A stretch of DNA of 16,792 nt, from positions 1-16,792 of the forward strand of contig JAPCJN010000033.1 of NCBI GenBank assembly GCA_027886925.1. The letters run 5' to 3'. Position 1 is the first letter of the stretch; each line of letters opens with the position of its first letter. The position numbers and the translations under genes are program-made. Below the pieces are notes generated by a model. That model made no database searches and was not told where the DNA came from. It saw only the letters and a program-made list of their open reading frames with translations. Origin of the DNA: Nitrososphaerota archaeon (GTDB lineage: Archaea > Thermoproteota > Nitrososphaeria > Nitrososphaerales > UBA183). Shown piece by piece: positions 1 through 6,339 of the stretch.

Positions 1-2
1 AT

Positions 3-242
3 GACACTCCCGATGTGGTAGGGATCGCCCCTGAACGAGGACCGATTGAGACAACAATTCCCTCACAGGACATCACATTTATGTCGAGCAACTTTGATTC
101 AGGTACATACACCATGCAAGATCCCTACTCCAGCTCGTCGTACAGTTATTCTTCGCCTGACTCGTCGACTACATACTACAACGGCAATCCCTATTCATAT
201 CCAGATAGTAGCTCTTCGTATTGCGACTCATACTTATGCTAA
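3..242 (+). CDS. C-terminal end of a Ser/Tyr/Pro-rich protein, cut by the window edge
   Basis: The frame is open from the left edge to a TAA at 240-242, so this is most likely the last 79 or so codons of a longer gene and not a short gene starting at the GTG at 15. From about 120 the protein becomes low complexity, with runs of Ser broken by Tyr and Pro (PYSSSSYSY, PYSYPDSSSS) and ends in Cys-Asp-Ser-Tyr-Leu-Cys. There is no recognisable domain. The composition resembles the linker after the RHS core at 2680-3040, so it may be the tail of an upstream RHS-type or other surface protein; this is inference. A membrane-anchored exported protein follows 100 bp later. I cannot assign a function. Confidence 0.5.
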   Translation, partial: DTPDVVGIAPERGPIETTIPSQDITFMSSNFDSGTYTMQDPYSSSSYSYSSPDSSTTYYNGNPYSYPDSSSSYCDSYLC

Positions 243-343
243 TAAGGATGCGACACCCTAATACGAGGATGAGCAAGTCTGAGCTGACAATTTTTGGGAC
301 GGTAGAAATCTTATTCGAAATCTTGCATCCGAGGGAATAACAA

Positions 344-895
344 TTGAACTCGAAACGGCATCTCTCAAAGAATCGGCGTATTGCTTTGGGAGTTTCGATC
401 GCTGCAATAATACTTCTCACCGCATACGCATTTTCTACCACGATTCGGCCGGAGTGGGTTTTTGACGGCGCTTACGCGGACTATGTTGCTCAGGGGACTC
501 TGTCTCAAGGAGTTTCCTTTGACTACAATGTGTCGCTGAGCGTCCTAGCATACAATTCGACTTTTGCGGAACTCTCACTTCACGCGAAATTCGCAACGGT
601 CTCAAATTCCTTCGAAAACGGTTCGACCATATGGGTCAACTTCAAGTCAGGACCAGGAATCAATGTGTTATCACCGGGCACAAGCCCTGTGCGCAATTAT
701 GAAACGAATCTTACCCTTAGTGGACGAACTGTTCAGGTGAAGGCGTATGAATACGTGGGTAGTGGTAATTCAGTTTCAACCGTATTCGATAATTCAGCGC
801 TAAACTTCCCCGTAGGATGGTCGTTCAGTCTCGCCGATGGTAGTCCTGTCGATTTGAGGCTAGTGAGAACGAATATTCCTGGATTGATGTCGTAA
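344..895 (+). CDS. Hypothetical membrane-anchored exported protein
   Basis: 183 residues from a TTG; an in-frame TAA just upstream (338-340) leaves no earlier start. The N-terminus is Lys/Arg-rich (residues 4-12), followed by one hydrophobic segment at about residues 13-30 (IALGVSIAAIILLTAYAF). It then continues as a polar, beta-rich extracytoplasmic domain with several Asn-X-Ser/Thr sequons (NVS, NST, NGS, NLT). That pattern fits an N-terminally anchored archaeal exported protein. I recognise no family. It lies downstream of the protein tail at 3-242 and converges on 907-1176 with an 11-bp gap, which supports both ends being real. Base composition is more AT-rich than the genes after 4055. 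A role as the partner or immunity protein of the upstream tail is possible but unproven. Confidence 0.55.
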   Translation: MNSKRHLSKNRRIALGVSIAAIILLTAYAFSTTIRPEWVFDGAYADYVAQGTLSQGVSFDYNVSLSVLAYNSTFAELSLHAKFATVSNSFENGSTIWVNFKSGPGINVLSPGTSPVRNYETNLTLSGRTVQVKAYEYVGSGNSVSTVFDNSALNFPVGWSFSLADGSPVDLRLVRTNIPGLMS

Positions 896-906
896 ATCAG
901 ATATCG

Positions 907-1176
907 TCAAATCATGAAGTTGTTCAAAGGCCAGACGCGGTTTCTACGATCAAGAAGCCAAAGGCTTCCGCCTATGCCTAGCACAATAAACTCGCCGAAA
1001 AACAGAACCACTCCGATAACGGGAACAAGAAAGCTGACGTCGGTCCGGTAGCAGGTCTTAAGACCGCAACTGCAAGTGGGACCCGGTCCGCTGCAAAGGT
1101 TCGATATCATGAGCAAAAACCCCGACAAGGCAGCGATCACTCCTATAGCTTTCACAGAAGTTATCACATAATCCAA
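907..1176 (-). CDS. Hypothetical two-helix membrane protein
   Basis: 89 residues from a TTG start at 1176. There are two hydrophobic segments, about residues 5-27 and 48-73, separated by a Cys-rich loop with five cysteines (LCSGPGPTCSCGLKTC), and a short Arg-rich tail (LDRRNR). The hydrophobic pattern and the tight convergent spacing with 344-895 argue for a real gene and not a shadow. An AT-rich stretch at about 1208-1222 (minus strand reads GATAAATTCTAAC) lies about 40 nt upstream and could be its TATA element. The Cys-rich loop could bind metal or form disulfides; no family is recognised. It ends the accessory block before the IS110 element. Confidence 0.45.
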   Translation of the reverse strand: MDYVITSVKAIGVIAALSGFLLMISNLCSGPGPTCSCGLKTCYRTDVSFLVPVIGVVLFFGEFIVLGIGGSLWLLDRRNRVWPLNNFMI

Positions 1177-1256
1177 ATGCGCGCGCCAATCCTGTGGCTA
1201 TTTTGTTAGAATTTATCGTTTTCTCTCCCGTTGTTAGGCTCTACCACGTTAGGGAT

Positions 1257-1490
1257 TGAGCGTTCAGCATCCGTTTGCTCTTTTGATGGTTTGAGAGATC
1301 GTGGCCTCCCCCTGGACCCGGATAGTCCCCTCATCCGTGCCCGCCTACTGGACTAGGTCCCAGTGATCCGGACCTTCTCGTTTGGGTATTCGGTGTTCCG
1401 CATCCGTTCTCACAAATCATTTGGGCAACTACTCGTATCCTTTTCGGATCTGGACCGGGAGGGACTCACATGATCCTATGACCGAGATTA
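1257..1490 (+). ncRNA. Non-coding left end of the IS110 element, candidate bridge RNA
   Basis: No convincing ORF lies between the small membrane gene and the transposase start. The stretch can fold. CGGAT (1319-1323) pairs with ATCCG (1333-1337). ACTGG (1347-1351) pairs with CCAGT (1360-1364). The segments GGTCC (1356-1360) and GATCCG (1365-1370) can alternatively pair with CGGATC and GGACC in 1445-1456, closing a long-range stem of about 11 bp. The 9-mer GCATCCGTT occurs at 1267-1275 and 1400-1408. Bridge RNAs of IS110-group elements come from this position and have two internal loops that specify target and donor; that this sequence makes one is inference. Confidence 0.35.
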
Positions 1491-2513
1491 ATGAAGAAGC
1501 GCGCCAGCTTCAAGGATATGAACGGTAGAATACTCTACGTCGGAATCGATCTGCACGAGAGGGAATCGCAACTGGCTGTCCTAGACCAGGGAGGCACCCT
1601 GCTCGACGAGAAGAGGCTGCCCACCAAGGAGCTCCGTGCTCATCTCTCGTCCCTGCCCGGCGAGAAGCACATAGCGATGGAAGCTGTCGGATTCGTCTAT
1701 CCTGTCTACGACGAACTTGTCTCGCTCAAGGACTGCCACGTCACGGTGGCAAACCCCAACAGGCTGGAGCTGATCTCCAGGTCGAGCACCAAGCACGACA
1801 GGGCAGATGCAAGGGTATTAGGTGACCTGCTCAGGACCAGCTACCTGCCCGTGGCGCACATGCGCGATGAAGAGACCAGGGAGAAGCTCGTCATCATCGG
1901 GGAGCGAGTGAGATACGGGGCGAGGGGCGGAGAGCTCAGGGGCTCGATAAGATGGCTCCTCAAGAGGAGGGGCATCGAGGTCGAGAAGCCCCTTTAGCGA
2001 CGAGGGGAGGAAGAGGTTGAGGGAGCTCCGCCTGCAGGAGGTCGACAACAGGCTCGACGAGCTCGCCCTGGTCGAGTCCTTCATCGAGAGGCTCGACGGT
2101 CAGATTCTAGACATCGCCTCGAGAGACCCGAAGGCGAAGCTCCTCGACACGCTCCCCGGCCTCGCTCCTTACACCGCACTCTACCTGGCTTGCGTGCTGG
2201 ACGACATAGACGCTTCCCCGACTCGAAGCACGCTTGCGCCTACCTGGGGCTCGTCCCGTGGCTTGACGAGAGCGCGGACACGACACATCTCGGGCACATC
2301 ACGAAGAAGGGAGACAAATGGCTGAGGAGGAACATGGTGGAGTGCGCCAGGGCAGCGGTGAGGAGGGACCCGAACATCAGGGAGTTCTATACGAGACTGA
2401 AACACAAGAATGGAGACAGGAAGGCGACGGTCGCGGTGGCGAGAAAGCTCGTCTCCTACGCGTATTGGATACTCAAGAGGAACGTAACCTACGAGGAGCT
2501 ATCTCCTTGGTAA
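1491..2513 (+). pseudogene. IS110-family DEDD transposase, two frameshifts
   Basis: The N-terminal RuvC-like DEDD domain is intact: Asp20 in YVGIDLHE, Glu64 in IAMEAVG, and Asp103/Asp106 in KHDRADA. The first frame stops at 1995-1997. Removing one C from the CCCC run near 1989-1992 restores the family-like KPFSDEGRKRLREL and joins the frame that continues from 2017. That frame carries the C-terminal Tnp_20-type motif LDTLPGLAPYTAL. A one-base loss near 2210 then shifts to a third frame reading RFPDSKHACAYLGLVP, which holds the WLDES serine region and HITKKGDKWLRR before TAA at 2511-2513. The two shifts cancel. The element is either dead or the indels are assembly errors in an active copy. The ATG at 1491 gives a normal family N-terminus. 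Confidence 0.85.
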
Positions 2514-2571
2514 GAGCTATGAGGCAATCCTCGCGGACTGAATAAGGTGCGCGCCTCGTAGGGGCGAATAG

Positions 2572-3309
2572 GGATATGGGGAACATCCCCGCACGTACCC
2601 TGGCATCAAGGAGGACCCACAAGACCTAAACAGGTATTCATACGTGGAGAATGATCCTCTTCGCAACATAGACCCCACTGGTCACGACGATAGCGGATGC
2701 TATCCTGATCCCTGCAATCCAGACGCATATGCCTACTCAGGCTACACTGCTCCGCCATTGGCTCAACCTTCGACCTCCTCATCTTCAGACGTGGTATGCT
2801 ATTATGGCTGCGACTTAACCCCATACGCCTACACTGCTCCGCCATTGGGTCAACCTTCAGGTTCATCAGCTAGCTCCAACAATGCAGGTGATGTGTCTTC
2901 TTCGAGTACAAATGCCGGCGCGGGCGCAACTACCTCCGACGCAAACGGTAACCCGGCTAGTCAGAGTTCTTCAGGTGTTTCCGAGGGCTCTTCAGACTTA
3001 CTACTCGGCTACAATCCGCCCAGCGGTTATAATCCATCCTCAATCAGCGTCGGGCAAATTGCGGCATGGGCATTAACAATATCAATTGGATTGGAAGGAG
3101 TGGCGCTTATATCCGCTGCGTATGCAATACCCATTGGAGGCATAGTTTTATTTGGAAGTGGCCTTGGTATTGTGACTGCAGTCTTATTGGGCGCGATTCC
3201 GTATCTAATTCGAGCAGGGCCGGCCGCAACACCCGGGGGCGTCTTGAAAGCTATCAGGGATTTCGCATCGCCGACTCGCATGCAGCTTCCTGAAGTAAAC
3301 CTTTTTTGA
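2572..3309 (+). CDS. Orphan RHS core fragment with membrane-spanning C-terminal tip
   Basis: The frame is open from 2572, just after a TAG, with no start codon before the GTG at 2644, so the gene has lost its 5' part. Near 2620-2686 it reads DPQDLNRYSYVENDPLRNID followed by PTGH, the hallmark end of an RHS-repeat-associated core, where variable C-terminal tips begin. Next comes a Ser/Pro/Gly-rich linker (about 2690-3040) holding an in-frame duplicated block (YTAPPL..QPS). The end has two hydrophobic segments (about 3049-3129 and 3130-3210), then a basic tail. RHS proteins are large secreted shell proteins whose tips are often toxins; a two-helix tip would fit a membrane-acting effector, but no toxin family is recognised. 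The stop is 6 nt before the next ATG. It may be silent or expressed only after recombination onto a full RHS gene. Confidence 0.65.
   Translation, partial: GYGEHPRTYPGIKEDPQDLNRYSYVENDPLRNIDPTGHDDSGCYPDPCNPDAYAYSGYTAPPLAQPSTSSSSDVVCYYGCDLTPYAYTAPPLGQPSGSSASSNNAGDVSSSSTNAGAGATTSDANGNPASQSSSGVSEGSSDLLLGYNPPSGYNPSSISVGQIAAWALTISIGLEGVALISAAYAIPIGGIVLFGSGLGIVTAVLLGAIPYLIRAGPAATPGGVLKAIRDFASPTRMQLPEVNLF
2743..2858 (+). repeat. 29-bp in-frame direct repeat inside the RHS linker
   Basis: The copies at 2743-2771 and 2830-2858 differ at one base (GGCTC versus GGGTC). Their spacing is 87 bp, exactly 29 codons, so both encode YTAPPL(A/G)QPS in the same frame. This looks like a tandem duplication of a low-complexity linker unit. 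Confidence 0.85.
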
Positions 3310-3315
3310 AATGTC

Positions 3316-3771
3316 ATGTTGAAAGCTAAATCAAGCAGACGAAATGAATTTTGGTTTACCGACGCTCAAGTTCTGGTTGTCAATGTACTCTCTGCTAAGT
3401 CTGATATGTTGCTTCTGACCGCGGTATGGATTCCTACGTTCGCAATCTTCGAAGTAGTGCAGTTTCAAGGAGGACAATTTGGACTTCTGGCAACCGGTGT
3501 CGCAGTTCTGATCTGGGCATTGATTTCTATCGCATTGTCATCTTGGAGACGGCGACGATTGTCAAAGCTATCAACCGAAGCTATATGCGCAATGACCAGC
3601 ACCGAACGATTGGCTTGGTCGCAGATTAAGGCTGCGGATATTCGTGGCAAGAGAATATCTTTCTGGACGGATGTCAAAAAATATCAAGGAAAGGTAAGCC
3701 GAACTGACTTACAAAGCCTGAAAGAACTTCTTTCAGCAAGACTAGGACAAAGATTAACGATCAATCCTTAA
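3316..3771 (+). CDS. Hypothetical small membrane protein, candidate partner of the RHS tip
   Basis: 151 residues from ATG, 6 nt after the stop of the RHS fragment, so the two are probably cotranscribed and perhaps translationally coupled. A basic N-terminus is followed by two hydrophobic segments at about residues 35-50 (LLLTAVWIPTFAIFEVV) and 56-75 (GLLATGVAVLIWALISIALS). Then come an Arg cluster (WRRRRLS, residues 77-83), which by the positive-inside rule should be cytoplasmic, and a soluble C-terminal half. In polymorphic toxin systems the gene right after the tip usually encodes the cognate immunity protein, and membrane immunity proteins go with membrane-acting toxins. That role is inferred from position only; I recognise no family. 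Base composition is as AT-rich as the tip's own. Confidence 0.6.
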   Translation: MLKAKSSRRNEFWFTDAQVLVVNVLSAKSDMLLLTAVWIPTFAIFEVVQFQGGQFGLLATGVAVLIWALISIALSSWRRRRLSKLSTEAICAMTSTERLAWSQIKAADIRGKRISFWTDVKKYQGKVSRTDLQSLKELLSARLGQRLTINP

Positions 3772-3884
3772 GCGAGGCAAAACAATTGCAATTGGTCCAA
3801 GCCCAAGTCTGCAATCATTCTCATGGCCGAACATGACCTTTTCCACTATTTCCAAGTCACTCATTTGTCTTCTCTGAGGATTCC

Positions 3885-4129
3885 AACTCCGGGAGTCGTG
3901 AAGACCCACAGAGCTTAAACAGTATGTGTACGCGAGAGATAACCCGATCCGAATCATCGATCCCAACGGTCATGGATGGTCATTTGGGTTGGCCAGTGCC
4001 ATATCAAATATTGCGACTTCAGTCGCCGCGAGCAGGACGGCGCCGCCGGCCGGCTCAGTCGTTAGCGGGGCCGACAAGAGAGAGGCGGAACACGTTGATC
4101 TCGCTGGTGAATGTCCAGGTGGTGAGTAG
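3885..4129 (+). pseudogene. Second RHS core remnant, frameshifted and truncated
   Basis: The frame starting at the GTG at 3926 reads VYARDNPIRIIDPNGHG, the RHS core end motif. The preceding part (EDPQSLN, 3900-3920) is one frame away, and a one-base loss near 3922 would explain the break (AAC AG-TAT, against AACAGGTAT in the copy at 2614-2640). A second offset near 3895-3900 probably separates a PGV stretch that matches PGIK in the first copy. After GHG the tip reads WSFGLASAISNIATS, then from about 4030 the frame enters GC-rich sequence that is the 3' end of the opposite-strand gene, ending at TGA 4127-4129. The native tip therefore appears cut off. No immunity gene follows. It is a decayed copy related in its core to 2572-2690. 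Confidence 0.65.
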
Positions 4130-4855
4130 GATGCTCGAGGCGTTGACCGGGTTCACCGTGTCGAACGTGCCCAGCTGCAACCACTGCGTGTTTGTCGTTG
4201 GAGACTGCGCCCCTTGCACGGTGGCGTTGACAAGATATCCCGTCTCCGGCGTCCCTGCGCGCACCTTGAGGAGGACGACCTGGCCAGTCGTCGCAACCGC
4301 CGTCGGCGAGCGCACCTCCACATACATTGTCGATTGCGCGCCAGATGCAGTTGGGAAAACGCCTGACTCCTCGCTGTAGATAAGGGGGAAGCCAGACCCC
4401 TGGATCTGGATGCGCAGCTCGGTCTCGTTCCCCGCGGAAATAGTCACCAGGGACTGGATATGGAGCGTCTGGTCTTGGAGGTTCACGAGATAGCGGCCGG
4501 GAGCGAGCTGCGCCTGGGCGCCCCCTCCGGTGTCGGTCACCAGGGCCTCCTTGGCAGGAGAACTGGAGTTCGTGTCCTGCGTCACCGTGAACGCCTTCTC
4601 GCCGAGGGGGGAGAATTGGGAGGTCGGAGCTCCGAGCACGTTGGTGACGTTCGCGTTCGTCTGCAGCCTGACCACCAGGGTCCCGACAGGCCCTGGGTTG
4701 TTGTTAGGCCCGCCGCCGTTGAGCGGGTTGAGCGGGTTGACCAGAGAAGAGGAACTCACGAGGACGACCATGAAGACCGACGCGAGGATGAGGCCGAGGA
4801 CTGCGAGCGAACTCACCAATCGCGACGACCCCCCTGCCATCCGCGGTCTCTCCAA
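4055..4855 (-). CDS. Membrane-anchored exported protein of unknown function
   Basis: 266 residues from TTG at 4855; the ATG at 4840 (residue 6) is an alternative with a purine-rich GGAGAG seven nt upstream. An N-terminal hydrophobic segment (about residues 14-38) is followed by an Asn/Pro/Gly linker (NPLNPLNGGGPNNNPGP) and a beta-rich extracellular domain. Around residues 114-150, QLAPGRYLVNLQDQTLHIQSL and the following strands resemble the beta-sandwich of PEGA or carboxypeptidase-regulatory-like domains, though this is weak. Sequons include NVT, NSS, NET, NAT and NAS. It is divergent from the DUF4129/MoxR/DUF58 run, sharing a 98-bp intergenic region, and may be part of the same envelope system. 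Its 3' end marks the border with the AT-rich accessory region. Confidence 0.75.
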   Translation of the reverse strand: MERPRMAGGSSRLVSSLAVLGLILASVFMVVLVSSSSLVNPLNPLNGGGPNNNPGPVGTLVVRLQTNANVTNVLGAPTSQFSPLGEKAFTVTQDTNSSSPAKEALVTDTGGGAQAQLAPGRYLVNLQDQTLHIQSLVTISAGNETELRIQIQGSGFPLIYSEESGVFPTASGAQSTMYVEVRSPTAVATTGQVVLLKVRAGTPETGYLVNATVQGAQSPTTNTQWLQLGTFDTVNPVNASSILLTTWTFTSEINVFRLSLVGPAND

Positions 4856-4884
4856 GAATCTCGTCCCGAAACCGGCGGCCGGGA

Positions 4885-4925
4885 CTAAAAACGTTTCAGA
4901 AGGTTCTCGCTTGCAAGTTCTTAAG
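4885..4925. promoter_or_regulatory. Divergent promoter region between 4855(-) and 4954(+)
   Basis: Two AT-rich boxes lie in the 98-bp divergent gap. CTAAAAACG at 4885-4893 reads CGTTTTTAG on the minus strand, centred about 33 nt before the TTG at 4855, the usual archaeal TATA distance for a short-leader mRNA. TTCTTAAG at 4918-4925 is about 32 nt before the ATG at 4954. The plus gene also has a strong Shine-Dalgarno run, GGGAGGG (4942-4948), which would only be transcribed if an upstream box such as the one at 4885 is used in that direction. Confidence 0.45.
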
Positions 4926-4953
4926 CCACCTCTTCGAACTTGGGAGGGCTGAC

Positions 4954-5340
4954 ATGGTTAGCGACCAGGTGATTCTCGGAGGCCTTTTGATAATCAACTT
5001 GGCGCTCTATTTTCCACTGGTTTGGGCGGTCTTCAAACGGCGAAAGCACAGGGTGAGCGCTTCGAACCTCGCCGACGCTTTCAACGGACTGGAGTTGGCG
5101 CTCAAGGACGCAGTTCCCGACCTTCCCGCCGGATTTACCTGGGAGGAGGCCGTTGCGCGCCTAAGGGCGTCCGGCGTGCAGACGAAGGGGATAGACCAGG
5201 CCCTCAATAGCTATCAGGCGTATCGATACGGCGGCCTCCCGCTTCCCGACCAAGATTTTCTCGAAGTCGTCCGGGTCGCGAACATGCTAGGAGGGACGAC
5301 GGCGGCGAAAGGGCGCGGAGGTCGAAGCGTTGGCGGCTGA
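4954..5340 (+). CDS. Small membrane protein with DUF4129-like C-terminal domain
   Basis: 128 residues; the ATG is preceded by GGGAGGG five nt upstream. One hydrophobic segment (about residues 6-28) is followed by the basic stop-transfer FKRRKHR. The soluble domain includes AFNGLELALKDAVP, FTWEEAVARLRASGV and YQAYRYGGLPLPDQDF. This matches the general pattern of DUF4129, in which a short helix pair ends in a YxxxRYGG-type motif. In bacteria and archaea that domain sits next to MoxR and DUF58 genes or at the C-terminus of membrane transglutaminases. Here it is a stand-alone single-pass protein with the domain on the cytoplasmic side. It overlaps moxR by 11 nt, so the two are probably coupled. 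Family assignment is by motif and context only. Confidence 0.7.
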   Translation: MVSDQVILGGLLIINLALYFPLVWAVFKRRKHRVSASNLADAFNGLELALKDAVPDLPAGFTWEEAVARLRASGVQTKGIDQALNSYQAYRYGGLPLPDQDFLEVVRVANMLGGTTAAKGRGGRSVGG

Positions 5341-6265
5341 CGTCAGGACCAAGGTCGTAAGCGAGATAGGAAAGATCGTGGTCGGAAGGGAGAGAGAGAT
5401 AGACCTCCTCTTGATGTGCCTCCTGGCGAGGGGCCACGTCCTGCTCGAGGGCGTGCCCGGAGTCTCGAAGACCCTCCTCGCGAACGCGTTCTCAAGGTGC
5501 CTTGGCCTGCAGTTCACCCGGGTCCAGTTCACTCCGGACATCCTGCCCCTAGACATCCTCGGCGGCTTTGTCTTCAACCTGAAGAACAGGGAGTTCGAGT
5601 TCAGGAAGGGCCCTATCTTCACGAACATACTCCTCGCCGACGAGATCAACCGAGCTCCGCCCAAGGTCCAGAGCGCGCTGCTCGAGTCGATGCAGGAGCT
5701 GCAGGTCACGGTCGAGGGCTACACGGAGACTCTCCTTTTCCCGTTCATGGTCATCGCCACCCAGAACCCCCTGGAGTTCGAGGGCGTCTACCCTCTGCCG
5801 GAGGGGCAGCTAGACAGGTTCATGGTGAAAATCAGCTTCAAGTACCCGACCCAGGAGGTCGAGTCAAGCATCCTGAAGAGGAACCTCTCGAGCATCGACG
5901 TGGCCGACATAAACACCGTCGTCACACTCGCCGAGCTGGACGCGCTGGTGAGGGAAGTAGAAAACGTGAAGGTCTCAGACGAGATGATCGCGTATCTTGC
6001 GCGCGTCGCCTCGGCGACGCGGACGGAGGGCTCGCTGGTGCTCGGCGCGAGCCCGAGGGCCATGGTGCAGCTCCTCCGCTGCTCGCGGGCAAGGGCGCTC
6101 CTCAACGGCCGGACGTACGTCACCCCCGACGACATCAAGGCGATCGCGAGCGACGTGCTCACACACAGGCTCACAATCGACCGGGCGGCGGCGCTAAAGG
6201 GAGTGTCAAAGGATCCCGAGGCGATACTTACGGCCATACTTGACAGAGTGGAACCTCCACGCTAA
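5330..6265 (+). CDS. moxR: MoxR-family AAA+ ATPase
   Basis: 311 residues, normal MoxR length. Walker A is GVPGVSKT (41-48), the family motif QFTPDILPLDILGG is at 66-79, and Walker B LLADEINRAPPK is at 101-112. Sensor 1 ATQNP lies at 143-147, EGQLDRF with the arginine finger is at about 158-164, and sensor 2 GASPRA is near 239, followed by the AAA lid 2 ending in VTPDDIKAIASDVLTHRL. MoxR ATPases act as chaperones or metallochelatase-like remodelling factors for partner proteins, often with DUF58 proteins. The TTG start at 5330 overlaps the previous gene and has GGAGG (5317-5321) eight nt upstream. The DUF58 gene follows directly. Confidence 0.95.
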   Translation: MAADVRTKVVSEIGKIVVGREREIDLLLMCLLARGHVLLEGVPGVSKTLLANAFSRCLGLQFTRVQFTPDILPLDILGGFVFNLKNREFEFRKGPIFTNILLADEINRAPPKVQSALLESMQELQVTVEGYTETLLFPFMVIATQNPLEFEGVYPLPEGQLDRFMVKISFKYPTQEVESSILKRNLSSIDVADINTVVTLAELDALVREVENVKVSDEMIAYLARVASATRTEGSLVLGASPRAMVQLLRCSRARALLNGRTYVTPDDIKAIASDVLTHRLTIDRAAALKGVSKDPEAILTAILDRVEPPR

Positions 6266-6339
6266 CCCCACGCGGACGAGACTACCTCATCGCGACTGTC
6301 CTCATACTGCTAGCAGCCAACCTTCTCAACATCAGGCTG

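Larger units (their letters stand above)
1250..2575 (+). mobile_element. Decayed IS110-family insertion sequence
   Basis: The element contains a frameshifted IS110-type DEDD transposase (1491-2513), with a long non-coding left flank of about 230 bp and a short right flank of about 60 bp. That layout is typical of IS110-group elements, whose left end carries the guide (bridge) RNA. The borders are a guess: the 7-mer TAGGGAT occurs at 1250-1256 and again at 2569-2575, giving an element of about 1.32 kb, within the family's usual size. IS110 elements lack classical terminal inverted repeats and target duplications, so a short shared core is all that would be expected. The right border falls exactly where the RHS fragment's open frame begins. 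Confidence 0.6.

Noticed and set aside
169..441. Minus-strand ORF of 90 residues
   Set aside because: It overlaps the tail of the left-edge protein and the start of 344-895, and has no domain-like pattern or start signal.
2551..2590. Terminator-like hairpins after the transposase (CGCCT...AGGGGCG and GGGAT...ATCCC)
   Set aside because: The pairings are short or imperfect and no T-run follows.
2743..2858. CRISPR-like repeat
   Set aside because: Only two copies, in frame within coding sequence, and no regular spacer series.
3754..3966. Minus-strand ORF of 70 residues between the two RHS fragments
   Set aside because: It overlaps the second RHS junction, which has better support, and has no recognisable features.
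5416..6243. Plus-strand ORF of 275 residues inside moxR
   Set aside because: It is rich in Arg, Gly and Pro as expected for an off-frame reading of a GC-rich gene; moxR motifs fix the real frame.
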